This document shows, piece by piece, positions 1-8,971 of a stretch of 64,000 bases of DNA. Origin of the DNA: a virus; the IMG/VR virus record IMGVR_UViG_3300025000_000053, positions 124,001 through 188,000 of that record. One strand, given 5' to 3'. The notes under the pieces are model-generated. The model was not told where the DNA came from, did no database searches, and saw only the letters and a program-made list of their open reading frames with translations. How positions within the stretch are numbered: the first letter of the stretch is position 1; every line of letters begins with the position of its first letter. The translations under genes and the position numbers were made by a program.

Positions 1-1
1 T

Positions 2-2389
2 ATTGGTTTTATTAAAGAAGATTTTATAGATGAAAGATATAGATTATTGTATAAGAGGTCTGAATTTTTTAATAAAGAATTATCTCTTTTTGATATAGCA
101 AATAATTCAAAAATTTTTATGAAAACCTTTATGGTGTTTATTAATGGTAAATTTTTTGATAATACTAAATTATTATGTAAGGGTGATACAACATATATTA
201 TTTTTGATATAGCTGAGATAAATAACACTAATGGTATTCCTTATGAATATTTTGAAGAATTATTAACTATGGATGCCGATATTAGTATTATTATTATACC
301 AAACTGTGAATATGGTATATATAATACCAATATCAATGTATTACGAGCTAATTCAAATGAATTGGCTTTAAGTAGATTTAATTTAGTTAATAGTTTAGAT
401 ACTGAAAGTCAATATATTACTTTTGTTAATAATAATTCTTTCTTATTTTCCTCTGTTATAACGGATAGTGAAAATTCAGAAAGTCTTTTAAGATTTTATG
501 ATAATACTTTTAGTAATTTTGATAGTGTATTAATTCATATTAATATATTTGGTTTTAGACATTTATTAGACCAAATTGATTTAATCGGAACTGATAAATA
601 CTTCCAAATACCAATTCAAAATATGCCAATACCAATAGAAAACATAATGATTTTTAGAAATATTGATGGTAAAAAGTATTTTGCACATGATATCCAGTTA
701 AAGTTGTATTATCCTAATATTTATGAAGTTCTTAATAATTATAATGATAATGATTTAACATTATATGTATTTTATTCAAATAATACATTTACTTCTGAAA
801 AATATAAAAATGAATTAGAATTATATCATCAGTTGACAGATAATGTTTTAAATAAATATAAAGATAATTCTATTTCAGATATTATTAAAAACTTTCAACC
901 TGATACTCTTGTATATGATTTAAATGATTTTAAAGAATTATCTTCAACACCAACAGAATATAAAATGAACACTTTAGATGAATGGGTTAAACAAAATGCT
1001 AATTTATTACAAAGTTATTTAAATAACCAAGCTAAAAAATCTGATGGCTATTATTTAGATATATCAAAAATTGATTTATCTACTAGATATAGGGAGAATA
1101 ATTATACTGAGATTATTGATGATAATTTAAGAGAGGTTTTTAATGAGCCACGTTATGTATTTATTTTTAGAAATGAATTTAATTCTGAATCTCTTAATTT
1201 AAGATTTTTTATTGATGGTATATTATATATACCCGATAAAGTTTATAAAACCGATAAATATGAATTTTTTTATATTCCTATAACTCTAATTAATGCAAAT
1301 TCTATAGTAGAAATAGAAAAAGTAAATAAAATATTTTTTAATCAAGTAATTAATATAAGTTCAATTGATGATTACATTGAATTAAATTTTCCAATAGAAA
1401 TTTCAGCCAATGATGTTTTTATTATTGATAATAATACTAATGTTTATATAGATAGAGATAAATTTTCTTTATACATCAAAGATGATGAAAATAATTATAA
1501 TGAAATAGTAAATAAATCATTTATTTCGTCAGCTGTATTTTATGTTAAACTAAAAGATGAGAACTTATTATTACAAAATTTATCATTAAATGTTATAAAA
1601 AATAGTTTAATTTATACTTGGTCTATTTTAACAGAAGAAGATAAAACTAGTTCATACACTATAAATAATAGTTTAATAAATGATAGAAGACAATTTAGAA
1701 TATTTAAAAATGAGGTATATATATTACCTAATTATAGCTATAATATAACCTTTGTTGATATTAATACTGTGATAGTTGATATTATCATGATAAAAAATAT
1801 AGGTGATGTTTTTACAATAGAAATTTCTCCAGATAAATTTAAAATGGTTTATGAACAAGATGAAATTGAAAGTAGTGGATTGGTTGATTTAACTGGGTTG
1901 ATATATAAACCTTTAGATTTAAATTGGTATGATATTTTTTTAAATGGTATTAAATTAAATAAAAATAATATAGAAATTTTATCACCAACTAAAATGATTA
2001 TTAAAGGAATAAATTCAACTAAAAATTTAGTTATATTTGAGAAAAATAGAGATAATGAATTTATATCTATAAAAAATAGTGAACCTTCTTTGATTGATAA
2101 TGTAATAAAAAATATAGATGATTTTAAAAATCTTGTTACTAGTGAAAATGAGGATATTGTTGATTCAATGCCTAATAATAAAGATAATGTGTTTTCTTTA
2201 TTATATAATTTACATGAAAAAATATTAAAAGATAGATTCTTAAATCCAGATACAGATCAAGTTTCTGTTGAAAATAGAGAATACTTCACAACAGTTTTTA
2301 CTGATGATAATAGTACATTTATTGTAAATCCTGATTTAAAAAAATATTCTAATATACAAACTGATTTAGAATTAAATCCTAATAAATAA
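2..2389 (+). CDS. Large virion or fibre-like structural protein, 5' truncated
   Basis: The reading frame is open from the first bases of the window, so the true start lies upstream; 795 residues are visible. I do not recognise a family. The protein is acidic, rich in Asn, Asp and Ile, and has several short beta-type modules built around an F-x-N-G or F-x-D-G turn, for example FINGKFF near the N-terminal side, FIDGILYIPD in the middle and FLNGIKL followed by LSPTKMIIKG late on. Such modules are common in phage appendage proteins. Two small genes of similar style follow on the same strand after a terminator hairpin. A virion or tail-appendage role is inferred from size, style and position only. 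Confidence 0.75.
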   Translation: MGFIKEDFIDERYRLLYKRSEFFNKELSLFDIANNSKIFMKTFMVFINGKFFDNTKLLCKGDTTYIIFDIAEINNTNGIPYEYFEELLTMDADISIIIIPNCEYGIYNTNINVLRANSNELALSRFNLVNSLDTESQYITFVNNNSFLFSSVITDSENSESLLRFYDNTFSNFDSVLIHINIFGFRHLLDQIDLIGTDKYFQIPIQNMPIPIENIMIFRNIDGKKYFAHDIQLKLYYPNIYEVLNNYNDNDLTLYVFYSNNTFTSEKYKNELELYHQLTDNVLNKYKDNSISDIIKNFQPDTLVYDLNDFKELSSTPTEYKMNTLDEWVKQNANLLQSYLNNQAKKSDGYYLDISKIDLSTRYRENNYTEIIDDNLREVFNEPRYVFIFRNEFNSESLNLRFFIDGILYIPDKVYKTDKYEFFYIPITLINANSIVEIEKVNKIFFNQVINISSIDDYIELNFPIEISANDVFIIDNNTNVYIDRDKFSLYIKDDENNYNEIVNKSFISSAVFYVKLKDENLLLQNLSLNVIKNSLIYTWSILTEEDKTSSYTINNSLINDRRQFRIFKNEVYILPNYSYNITFVDINTVIVDIIMIKNIGDVFTIEISPDKFKMVYEQDEIESSGLVDLTGLIYKPLDLNWYDIFLNGIKLNKNNIEILSPTKMIIKGINSTKNLVIFEKNRDNEFISIKNSEPSLIDNVIKNIDDFKNLVTSENEDIVDSMPNNKDNVFSLLYNLHEKILKDRFLNPDTDQVSVENREYFTTVFTDDNSTFIVNPDLKKYSNIQTDLELNPNK

Positions 2390-2395
2390 TTTTAT

Positions 2396-2427
2396 AGATA
2401 CCTTTGTGATATAACATGAAGGTATCT
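2396..2427 (+). terminator. Hairpin after the first gene
   Basis: A 9-bp stem (AGATACCTT with AAGGTATCT) lies 7 nt after the stop codon of the upstream gene. No strong U-run follows, so it may be a weak terminator or a processing hairpin. Confidence 0.5.
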
Positions 2428-2470
2428 AAAACATTTAAATAATAAAAAATGAAAAGGGGTGTATTGAATA

Positions 2471-3091
2471 ATGCCAGATCGTATAGCGATATCACTATTA
2501 TCAAGAGAAAACAAGGCCGATGCTTTACCTGAAGAGGTAATGATTCATAAAACCACAGGGCAAATTTTAATTAAAACCACAGCTGGTGATATAATCTCTT
2601 TTGATTCATTAAATAGAATAAAAAGTCATATAGATAATACAACTACCACATGTTTAAATTTAGATATTAGAGGTGATATGTCTTCAATAGAAATAAGTGA
2701 AACTGAATTACCATCTATTATATCATATGATACAAATATTTTAACAAATTCTATAATACTATATCAAAATAAAGAATTTGCCAAAACAATATTATCTATT
2801 GATTTAGACTGTATTAAATTATCAGACACATCATCTTTAACTGGGTTTGATCCTATTGCTAATATAGATTTTGTATTTACAAAAACAGGTGTTACTAAAA
2901 CTTTTAATATACAGTTACCAATATCAGATTTAAATCAAACCGTTATAGATCATATTGCTTTTTTAGATTCTGGTGAAAGTTTAGGGGATTTTATTATTTC
3001 ATTAGATAGTATTAAATTCAATAAGAATATTTTAGACATAGATAATAAGAATATAAGTATTTTATATAGTATTTTGGTTATAACAGAATAG
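2471..3091 (+). CDS. Small structural-like protein of unknown function
   Basis: A 206-residue protein with ATG preceded by AAAAGGGG. I do not recognise it. The N-terminal part contains a short motif LPEEVMIHKTTGQILIKTTAG, which resembles the strand-turn-strand start of phage baseplate or fibre head-binding segments. The rest alternates short hydrophobic beta-type stretches with polar turns, and there is no membrane segment or signal peptide. It lies 13 nt upstream of the next gene and so is probably co-transcribed with it. An appendage role is inferred from neighbours only. Confidence 0.7.
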   Translation: MPDRIAISLLSRENKADALPEEVMIHKTTGQILIKTTAGDIISFDSLNRIKSHIDNTTTTCLNLDIRGDMSSIEISETELPSIISYDTNILTNSIILYQNKEFAKTILSIDLDCIKLSDTSSLTGFDPIANIDFVFTKTGVTKTFNIQLPISDLNQTVIDHIAFLDSGESLGDFIISLDSIKFNKNILDIDNKNISILYSILVITE

Positions 3092-3104
3092 GAGGGTTTT
3101 AATT

Positions 3105-3461
3105 ATGGCTTCTACACTTAAACCTATAAAACAATTGAAACAAAATTCTGCTAATATAAGTGATATTTTAAAATCTTTTGTATTTGGTGATACCGATATA
3201 AAAGAATATAATCCAAACACCATTTATATGAAAGGTAATCTAATTATAAAATTAAATGAAATTACAGGTAAGTATGAAGTTTTACACTGTAAAACTGATA
3301 ACATTACAGGAATATTTAATATTAATAATTGGAGTATAACTATAGTTAATGATATAGTGATACAGGATATAATTAATAATAATTTGATAAAATTATCAGA
3401 AACAGAACCAGATGATATAAATAATCAAATTTGGTTTCAAACAATTGCTATAAAAAGTTAA
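3105..3461 (+). CDS. Small fibre-associated protein with carbohydrate-binding-like pattern
   Basis: A 118-residue protein with ATG after AGGAGGG. The central part reads YNPNTIYMKGNLI, then GKYEVLHCKTDN, then NINNW. This Y-x-x-x-x-x-Y-x-x-G-x-x-I ... G-K-Y-x-V ... W layout is like small chitin- or cellulose-binding modules of the CBM5/12 type, which phages often attach to fibres and lysins. It is the last gene before a strong terminator. The carbohydrate-binding idea rests on pattern only; an ordinary structural protein is equally possible. Confidence 0.7.
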   Translation: MASTLKPIKQLKQNSANISDILKSFVFGDTDIKEYNPNTIYMKGNLIIKLNEITGKYEVLHCKTDNITGIFNINNWSITIVNDIVIQDIINNNLIKLSETEPDDINNQIWFQTIAIKS

Positions 3462-3470
3462 TAAATATTA

Positions 3471-3512
3471 TAAAGAATGATATAAATAATTTTTTTATTT
3501 TATCATTCTTTA
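3471..3512 (+). terminator. Rho-independent-type terminator
   Basis: A perfect 12-bp stem (TAAAGAATGATA with TATCATTCTTTA) enclosing a T-rich loop, just after the stop at 3461 and followed by AT-rich sequence leading to the next gene. Confidence 0.75.
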
Positions 3513-3579
3513 TAATATATTTTATCTAAATTAAACAATATCATAAGTGTTATAATAAAAGGAGGGTTATTATCAAATT

Positions 3580-4110
3580 ATGTTTAATTTTTTTAAAAAA
3601 GAACCATGTGACCTAACGGAACATACATTCTTTTCAAACATTAATTATTGGGTCAACATCGGTATCGACAAAATTCCTATTAATAATCCTATAAAAAAAA
3701 GAGTTGTTAGTAAATTTTTAAAAATCAAATTTCTTTCATATGACAAACACTTAAAAGAGTTCATCAAAAAAACCCTTACTATAACTAAGGAGTGTGATAT
3801 AGTTGAAATACAAAATTTATTGATTAATATTGTAAAAGACTATGAAGATGAGATTAATAAAAAAGGTATTCCTGATATATTTATAGAAAAATTTAAAAAG
3901 CTCCATGAGAATAATCTTCAAATAATATTTGATGCAATTGGTTCTATATGTACAAGTAAATTCTATGATTCTTTACATGAAAAAATGGCAGCTATACTAG
4001 ACATATTATTATTTTCATTTAGAGTTACATTTACAGATGTTGAACAAACTATCAATGAACTAAATGGTGAAATAGAAAGTGTATTAAAAGGTTCTATTTT
4101 TGATATTTAG
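3580..4110 (+). CDS. Hypothetical helical protein
   Basis: A 176-residue protein with ATG after AAAGGAGGG. No family recognised. The sequence looks all-helical, with hydrophobic residues spaced as in a helix bundle and a hydrophobic stretch near residues 135-150 (ILDILLFSFRVTF) that could be membrane-active but is short. It is followed 28 nt later by a membrane-anchored coiled-coil gene, and the two look like a small operon that ends at a shared bidirectional terminator. Given that neighbour, a part in host lysis or membrane action is possible but unproven. Confidence 0.7.
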   Translation: MFNFFKKEPCDLTEHTFFSNINYWVNIGIDKIPINNPIKKRVVSKFLKIKFLSYDKHLKEFIKKTLTITKECDIVEIQNLLINIVKDYEDEINKKGIPDIFIEKFKKLHENNLQIIFDAIGSICTSKFYDSLHEKMAAILDILLFSFRVTFTDVEQTINELNGEIESVLKGSIFDI

Positions 4111-4138
4111 AATAAGATGAACCTTGGAGGTTTTTATT

Positions 4139-4636
4139 ATGGAAAATCTTAATATTGAGGCATTCTTACAATATGGGGTTCTTGGTATTATAGCTTGGGT
4201 TTTTTTAAAAATGACTAGTAAACTTTTCAATTCTCAATTAGAACAATTTAAACTCTTACTTGATACAGTTATTGAAAAAGATGGTAAACCAATAAAAGAC
4301 ATTGAAGAAAGTGTCTCATTAACACAACAGATGATGAATAATCATCAAAAATACCTAATCGAAAATATACATAATTTGACAGATAAGGTTAACAGTTGTT
4401 TAAATGAAAAAGATGATATTTGGAAATTATTTATGAATCATGAACAACAATCAATACAACATATACAAGATATAAATGAACGTTTAAATGAATTTAGAAC
4501 ACTTTTAAATAGTATTGAAAAAAGATATAATATGAAATTGTCATGTGAAAAATTAGAATTTTTGTTAACACAAAAAACAGCATTGACACAATCTGAGATA
4601 AGGGACATAATTGATAATGCTAAAATTATTGAATAA
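4139..4636 (+). CDS. Membrane-anchored coiled-coil protein, holin/BhlA-UviB-like
   Basis: The start chosen is ATG at 4139 because GGAGG lies 8 nt upstream; a TTG at 4124 overlaps that ribosome binding site and is unlikely. The 165-residue product opens with a single hydrophobic segment (about residues 8-26, FLQYGVLGIIAWVFLKM) followed by a long charged, coiled-coil-like region. Small N-terminally anchored coiled-coil proteins of the BhlA/UviB type in Firmicute phages and plasmids look like this and are thought to be holin-like, although this protein is longer than most. Other readings are a spanin-like or signalling protein. It converges on the minus-strand gene at 4684. Confidence 0.75.
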   Translation: MENLNIEAFLQYGVLGIIAWVFLKMTSKLFNSQLEQFKLLLDTVIEKDGKPIKDIEESVSLTQQMMNNHQKYLIENIHNLTDKVNSCLNEKDDIWKLFMNHEQQSIQHIQDINERLNEFRTLLNSIEKRYNMKLSCEKLEFLLTQKTALTQSEIRDIIDNAKIIE

Positions 4637-4643
4637 AAAAATA

Positions 4644-4680
4644 ATATGATAAGATGATTTCTTATATCATCTTATCATAT
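4644..4680. terminator. Bidirectional terminator between convergent genes
   Basis: A perfect 14-bp stem (ATATGATAAGATGA with TCATCTTATCATAT), A-rich on the left and T-rich on the right, so it can end transcription from both sides. It lies between the plus-strand gene ending at 4636 and the minus-strand gene ending at 4684. Confidence 0.8.
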
Positions 4681-4683
4681 TTA

Positions 4684-4935
4684 TTATTTTGTAACCAAAA
4701 TAAATCTATTATCCAAAATTGAATAATGTGGATACTTAGATTTAAATTCAATCGCAAACTTACTTTTATTTAATAGTTCTTGCAATTCATCTGAAATAAG
4801 CTCATCAATTTTTTCTTTAGCATCTAATGATTTCATACATAATTCATAAATTCTACATTCTTCTGGGAGACATGATTCATCCCAAATTAAACAACTTGAC
4901 ATAATTGCTTGTCTTAACTGACCATTTGTAACCAA
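4684..4935 (-). CDS. Hypothetical protein, 83 residues
   Basis: Start is TTG at 4935, supported by AAGGGG 9 nt upstream. Unrecognised. It contains three cysteines in the first 32 residues (SSCLIWDESCLPEECRIYELC) but not in a clear zinc-binding spacing, and its C-terminal half is helical and charged. It is the last gene of the minus-strand run, ending at the shared terminator. Confidence 0.6.
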   Translation of the reverse strand: MVTNGQLRQAIMSSCLIWDESCLPEECRIYELCMKSLDAKEKIDELISDELQELLNKSKFAIEFKSKYPHYSILDNRFILVTK

Positions 4936-5019
4936 TTAAATTTCCCCTTCCTTGTATTTCTTTTAGGTATTTTTATATTTAATAATTACTTTTTTCATAA
5001 AATACCCATTTCCTTTCTT

Positions 5020-5313
5020 TTATAAATTCTTTATCTTTAATGGTTTTATACTAGAAATCCAAACACTGCTAGAACTACCTTCCATAGTATCCCATTCATA
5101 TCTTATTTCAATTTCATAAGTTTCGGTTATAATCTTATAAATTTTAGTATAAAAACACCAATAAACATATTCATCGTATCCTTGCTTTGATGTATAACTA
5201 TTAATTAATGAAACCTTTAAAGGAACATAATTGTATTTCTTTAAATATTCCTTTACTTCTTTGGGTAAAAGGAATATTCTTATCTTCATATATAATTTTA
5301 AGAAATTCACCAT
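5020..5313 (-). CDS. Hypothetical protein, 97 residues
   Basis: ATG preceded by AAAAGGAGG, overlapping the stop of the upstream gene by 7 nt, which suggests translational coupling. No family recognised. The N-terminal 20 residues are basic and hydrophobic (FLKLYMKIRIFLL), and the rest is rich in Tyr with predicted strands and a Ser run (GSSSSVW). Confidence 0.6.
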   Translation of the reverse strand: MVNFLKLYMKIRIFLLPKEVKEYLKKYNYVPLKVSLINSYTSKQGYDEYVYWCFYTKIYKIITETYEIEIRYEWDTMEGSSSSVWISSIKPLKIKNL

Positions 5314-5678
5314 AAGTTATTTTCCTCCTTTTCTAAATAAGGAAATTTAATATCAAATACCTCTTTATTATACAAATCCTTTTTATAACAATCTTTACAA
5401 AAGGGATACTCTTTTTTAGTATCCCTATGTATTAATCTTATGTCAGTCACAGCCTTACATACAACACATTCTTCAAATAACAAAATACTTTTATTATCTA
5501 TTTTTGTTATGTCAATTTCTTCATAACAAGTAAAATATTTAATATTAAACAAATTAATGTGTTTCTCTTTCATATTTATTAGTTTCATACTTAGAATGTG
5601 ATTAGATGAATTAAATTCAGTTACTAAAAAAGTTTGTATTAAACCATTTTTCCAATAAATCGTTAACAATTTTCTCAT
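5307..5678 (-). CDS. Hypothetical zinc-finger-like protein
   Basis: ATG preceded by GTGGAG. The 123-residue protein has a C-terminal C-x2-C ... C-x2-C set (ECVVCKA and FCKDCYKK, about 23 residues apart) typical of a small treble-clef or zinc-ribbon knuckle. The N-terminal 65 residues look like a small beta domain. It is translationally coupled to the next gene and lies 15 nt after the PPK1 gene's stop, so PPK1 and these small genes are probably one transcript. Confidence 0.65.
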   Translation of the reverse strand: MRKLLTIYWKNGLIQTFLVTEFNSSNHILSMKLINMKEKHINLFNIKYFTCYEEIDITKIDNKSILLFEECVVCKAVTDIRLIHRDTKKEYPFCKDCYKKDLYNKEVFDIKFPYLEKEENNLW

Positions 5679-5693
5679 ATTTATTCATCTCCA

Positions 5694-7820
5694 CTATTTT
5701 TTATTATGTTTCAACGACATTTTAGGAATTGTTCGTAATTTATAATTTTTAACTGCTTCTTCCATAAAATAGTTATGAATATTAAATCCATTACTTACAT
5801 TATTCTTTAATAAAGAATATTTACCTTCTTTATTCATAACATATGTGTTTACATTATCTTTAAAATAATATGTTAATATGGATAAAGCTTTTATTTTTAT
5901 GTTTTCTTCTTCTAAAGGAATTAAAATTTCTACCCTTCTATCTAAATTCCTAGTAAGTAAATCAGCACTTGAAATATAAATACCACTATTATGAAAATAA
6001 TACATACGACTATGTTCTAGATATCTACCTATTACACTTCTAATAGTTATATTTTTATTAATAGGTTTCATAGAACAAATTCCTCTACAAATAATATTAA
6101 TCTTTACTCCATTTTCAGATGCAAAGTATAATTTCTTTATTATATCTTTGTCAGACAATGAATTTAATTTTAATGTAATACATGTTTTCTTTTTATTTTT
6201 AGCTTGTTTAATTTCATTATCTATCAACTGGTATATTTTATTCCTTAGATTATATGGAGCAAAATATAACTTATTAATATCTGTAGATGGTTCAGAAAAA
6301 CCTGATAATATATTAAATATATGAAGTAAGTCTTCACTTATTTTTTGATTAGAAGTGAAATAAGACAAATCTGTATAAATCTCAGATGTTTTGTCATTAT
6401 AATTACCTGTACCTAAATGAGAATATAATTTTAATCCTCCCTTATGAGTTCTTTTAACAACAACTATAAATTTACAATGAGTTTTTAATTCATCCATACC
6501 ATAAATTATTCTACAGCCAGCTAGTTTTAGTTTCTCTATTAAAGATATATTTCTATTTTCATCAAATCTAGCTTTTATTTCTAGTAAAACACTAACTTGT
6601 TTACCATTTATAGCTGCTTTACATAAAGCTTCAACTATAGGTGAATCTTTTGATGAAACTCTATATAAAGTTTGTTTAATAGCAACAACATTACTATCAA
6701 TAGAAGCATGTTCAATAAATTTTACTATTGGATCAAAACTTTCATATGGGTGATGTAATAAAATATCATTATTATCAATGGCTGTAAACATATCATGTTC
6801 ACCTATTAATTCTTGTGGATATTGAGAATTAAATTCATTATATTGTAAAATCTGATTTTTAATTGGCATAGATATAAGAAATGAATAATCCAATAAGTTA
6901 TCACTTTTAAATACATGACTTTTATTTAATTTAAACATTTTCATCAATATCTTTATTACTTGTTTAGATAAAGTATCTGTCACTTCCATAAATATAGGTT
7001 CACTATATTCTCTTAATAATAGAGAAGACTTCATTCTATCAACAAGATAAATATCTTTATCATGTTCAATTTCAATATTACCTTCTTTTAAAATTCTCAT
7101 GCATCCTTTATTTAAAATATTTTTATTAACAAATATTTTATTTAAAAATGTAAAAACAATATCCTCAAGGAATATATATTTATTTATTTCATCGTCAGTT
7201 TCAACTTTGTATAATCTTTCAAGATGTTCTATTGGTATTATAGAAATAACTTGAAGATTCTTATTATATTTATCCTCTAATGATACAATTATATTTAATT
7301 GTTTTGATTTAATAGGAGGGAATTCTTTAGTGGTATCATATGACATTGGAGTTAAAAGAGGGTAAATATTTTTATTAAATATATTCTCTATATATTCTCT
7401 TTCTTTCTTTGTTAAATTATCATACTTACAAATATGAATATTATTCTTATTGATAATTTTCAATAAATTTTTATAACTACTATTTTGTAATAACTTAAAT
7501 TCTTTAATTGATTCTAAAACCTTTTCATATTCTTCTTCATATGATAATCCAGATATATCATTATTCCTTTCATTAATAACATTATTAACTAGAGATGAAA
7601 ATCTAACCATAATAAATTCATCTAAATTACTAGAAGAAATGCCTAAAAATTTTAGTCTTTCTAATAAAGGTATTTCATCTCTAATACTTTGGTGTAAAAC
7701 CCTTTTATTAAAATCTAACCAACTTAATTCTCTATTGATATAAAAATGAGATTTATTAAAAGAATTAAATTGTTTTATTTCATTATTTAATAAGGTTGTA
7801 AAATTATCAGTTATAATCAA
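5694..7820 (-). CDS. ppk1: Polyphosphate kinase (PPK1)
   Basis: PPK1 reversibly transfers the gamma phosphate of ATP onto inorganic polyphosphate in the cytoplasm. The 708-residue product is full length for the family (bacterial PPK1 is about 690-720). It starts with the N-terminal signature FYINRELSWLDFNKRVL, then LLERLKFLGISSSNLDEF. The C-terminal catalytic phospholipase-D-like half has YSHLGTGNYN with the histidine that is autophosphorylated in characterised enzymes (about residue 468), EHSRMYYF with the second conserved histidine (about 603), and the conserved LLTRNLDRRVE. No key residue is missing. The start is TTG, with AGGGGG 9-10 nt upstream. A promoter-like motif lies 42 nt upstream. 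PPK1 is uncommon in phages; a host-derived acquisition is likely but not visible in base composition. Confidence 0.95.
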   Translation of the reverse strand: MIITDNFTTLLNNEIKQFNSFNKSHFYINRELSWLDFNKRVLHQSIRDEIPLLERLKFLGISSSNLDEFIMVRFSSLVNNVINERNNDISGLSYEEEYEKVLESIKEFKLLQNSSYKNLLKIINKNNIHICKYDNLTKKEREYIENIFNKNIYPLLTPMSYDTTKEFPPIKSKQLNIIVSLEDKYNKNLQVISIIPIEHLERLYKVETDDEINKYIFLEDIVFTFLNKIFVNKNILNKGCMRILKEGNIEIEHDKDIYLVDRMKSSLLLREYSEPIFMEVTDTLSKQVIKILMKMFKLNKSHVFKSDNLLDYSFLISMPIKNQILQYNEFNSQYPQELIGEHDMFTAIDNNDILLHHPYESFDPIVKFIEHASIDSNVVAIKQTLYRVSSKDSPIVEALCKAAINGKQVSVLLEIKARFDENRNISLIEKLKLAGCRIIYGMDELKTHCKFIVVVKRTHKGGLKLYSHLGTGNYNDKTSEIYTDLSYFTSNQKISEDLLHIFNILSGFSEPSTDINKLYFAPYNLRNKIYQLIDNEIKQAKNKKKTCITLKLNSLSDKDIIKKLYFASENGVKINIICRGICSMKPINKNITIRSVIGRYLEHSRMYYFHNSGIYISSADLLTRNLDRRVEILIPLEEENIKIKALSILTYYFKDNVNTYVMNKEGKYSLLKNNVSNGFNIHNYFMEEAVKNYKLRTIPKMSLKHNKK

Positions 7821-7861
7821 ATTTATTACCCCCTAATATTTTATTTATTAGTATTCATTGT

Positions 7862-7875
7862 TATAATATATAAAT
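7862..7875 (-). promoter_or_regulatory. Candidate phage promoter motif upstream of ppk1
   Basis: Read on the minus strand the site is ATTTATATATTATA, one mismatch from the 14-mer ATTTATATATTATT found exactly at five other places in front of minus-strand operons. It ends 42 nt before the TTG of ppk1. Confidence 0.5.
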
Positions 7876-7919
7876 AAAAAGAAGATAACTATATAGTTAT
7901 CTTCTTTTTATTTATATAT
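7866..7919. terminator. 54-bp perfect palindrome, terminator
   Basis: All 27 bp of each arm match, centred between 7892 and 7893 (AACTAT/ATAGTT at the centre). It overlaps the stop codon of the gene ending at 7912 and the promoter motif of ppk1. On the minus strand the second arm ends in a run of U and A. It most probably terminates the operon above. Confidence 0.75.
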
Positions 7920-8148
7920 AATCTTCATAGAAATATATTATTATATAAAAACCAAATATAATTAATTGAACTATATGATATTCATTTTTTATCAGACTCA
8001 AATTTAAAGTAAATGACCATGATACATTTGTAATAAAAGTAGATAATAGTAATTTCCATCCACCATATTTTTCCCTTTTAACTAAAAGAAAAATTGTTAA
8101 TAATGATAATAATATAGATAGATTACCTAAATAAAATAATTTAATCAT
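7912..8148 (-). CDS. Small two- or three-pass membrane protein
   Basis: A 78-residue protein, almost entirely hydrophobic, with predicted membrane segments near residues 4-22, 32-50 and 57-73. No family recognised. It overlaps the stop of the upstream gene by 8 nt. A small hydrophobic phage protein may be a holin, a superinfection-exclusion protein or a toxin-like inhibitor; nothing in the sequence decides between them. Its last codons lie inside the long palindrome. Confidence 0.6.
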   Translation of the reverse strand: MIKLFYLGNLSILLSLLTIFLLVKREKYGGWKLLLSTFITNVSWSFTLNLSLIKNEYHIVQLIIFGFYIIIYFYEDYI

Positions 8149-8512
8149 TTTTATTTATTTGTAAAATATGACACCATTTAAAAAATCTATCACCATAATC
8201 TGTTGATATATTGACACCTCTCCAAGTAATTGCTTTTACAATACCGTGGTTTAAATTATTTTCATAGTTATAAATAACAGTATCACCTAAATTTATTTTA
8301 TTCCGAAGTAAACCACCACATCGTTCAATAATATGTCCACAATAAATATTTTTAATTATTTTATCTTCTGCAAAAGTTAATAAATCTATTTTATCTTCTT
8401 TTAAATTAATAAATAACGGTTTGGGTATAGATAAATGTATTTTTTTAGTAGAATTTAACTCTTTGATTAAATCAGTAAATTTTTCACCATACATAACTTC
8501 TCTAATTATCAT
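8141..8512 (-). CDS. Hypothetical protein, 123 residues
   Basis: Start chosen as ATG at 8512; a TTG one codon earlier is also possible. GGGGG lies about 10 nt upstream. No family recognised. The C-terminal half (residues 80-115) contains a beta-type LGDTVIYNYEN ... GIVKAITWRGVNIS ... RFFKWCHI segment reminiscent of a KOW/SH3-like barrel, which could mean nucleic-acid or protein binding. This is inference from pattern. Confidence 0.6.
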   Translation of the reverse strand: MIIREVMYGEKFTDLIKELNSTKKIHLSIPKPLFINLKEDKIDLLTFAEDKIIKNIYCGHIIERCGGLLRNKINLGDTVIYNYENNLNHGIVKAITWRGVNISTDYGDRFFKWCHILQINKND

Positions 8513-8581
8513 CAAGAATTTACCCCCTTAAATAAAAATATTAATTTAATGTATGTATTAAAATAAATTTCTATTTTTTCA

Positions 8582-8971
8582 TCAACTATAGATTCTTCCT
8601 TCTAAATCATCACTTAAAATTCCGTTTTTTAACCACCCATGATAACCATTTTGCCCTAAATGATTGATTGAAGGAGTAGCTGTTAAATTCGGTATTTCCC
8701 CTGTAATAATCCAACCGTGTTCTTTTCTTTTTCCATCAACCCCTCCACCAAATCTAGAATCAATTAACCAATGATGACCATTTGGTAAAACAATTATAAT
8801 CGGTAATCTCTTACCATACCAATCTCTAAAATATTCTGGAGAAATTATTTCTTTTTTGTAAACTTCAATTTCTAGTAAATCCTCATCACAATAAAACATA
8901 TCCCCAGGTTGTAATTTTTCACCTTTTTCTAACATCTCTTCATAGTTAATTAATCGGCATTTCCAAGACAT
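8582..8971 (-). CDS. DUF6527-like protein
   Basis: A 129-residue protein, ATG with AAAGGAGAT upstream. The C-terminal part reads GWIITGEIPNLTATPSIN, then YHGWLKNG and SDDLEGR. This G-W-x-x-x-G-E-x-P-x-x-T-x-x-P-S-I-N ... Y-H-G ... S-D-D-x-E-G-R layout matches, from memory, a small family found in phages and in bacterial ubiquitin-like operons (DUF6527). The middle has SPEYFRDWYGKRLPIII, also typical. The His and Asp residues could bind a metal, but no activity is known to me. The gene stands alone with spacers on both sides. Confidence 0.7.
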   Translation of the reverse strand: MSWKCRLINYEEMLEKGEKLQPGDMFYCDEDLLEIEVYKKEIISPEYFRDWYGKRLPIIIVLPNGHHWLIDSRFGGGVDGKRKEHGWIITGEIPNLTATPSINHLGQNGYHGWLKNGILSDDLEGRIYS

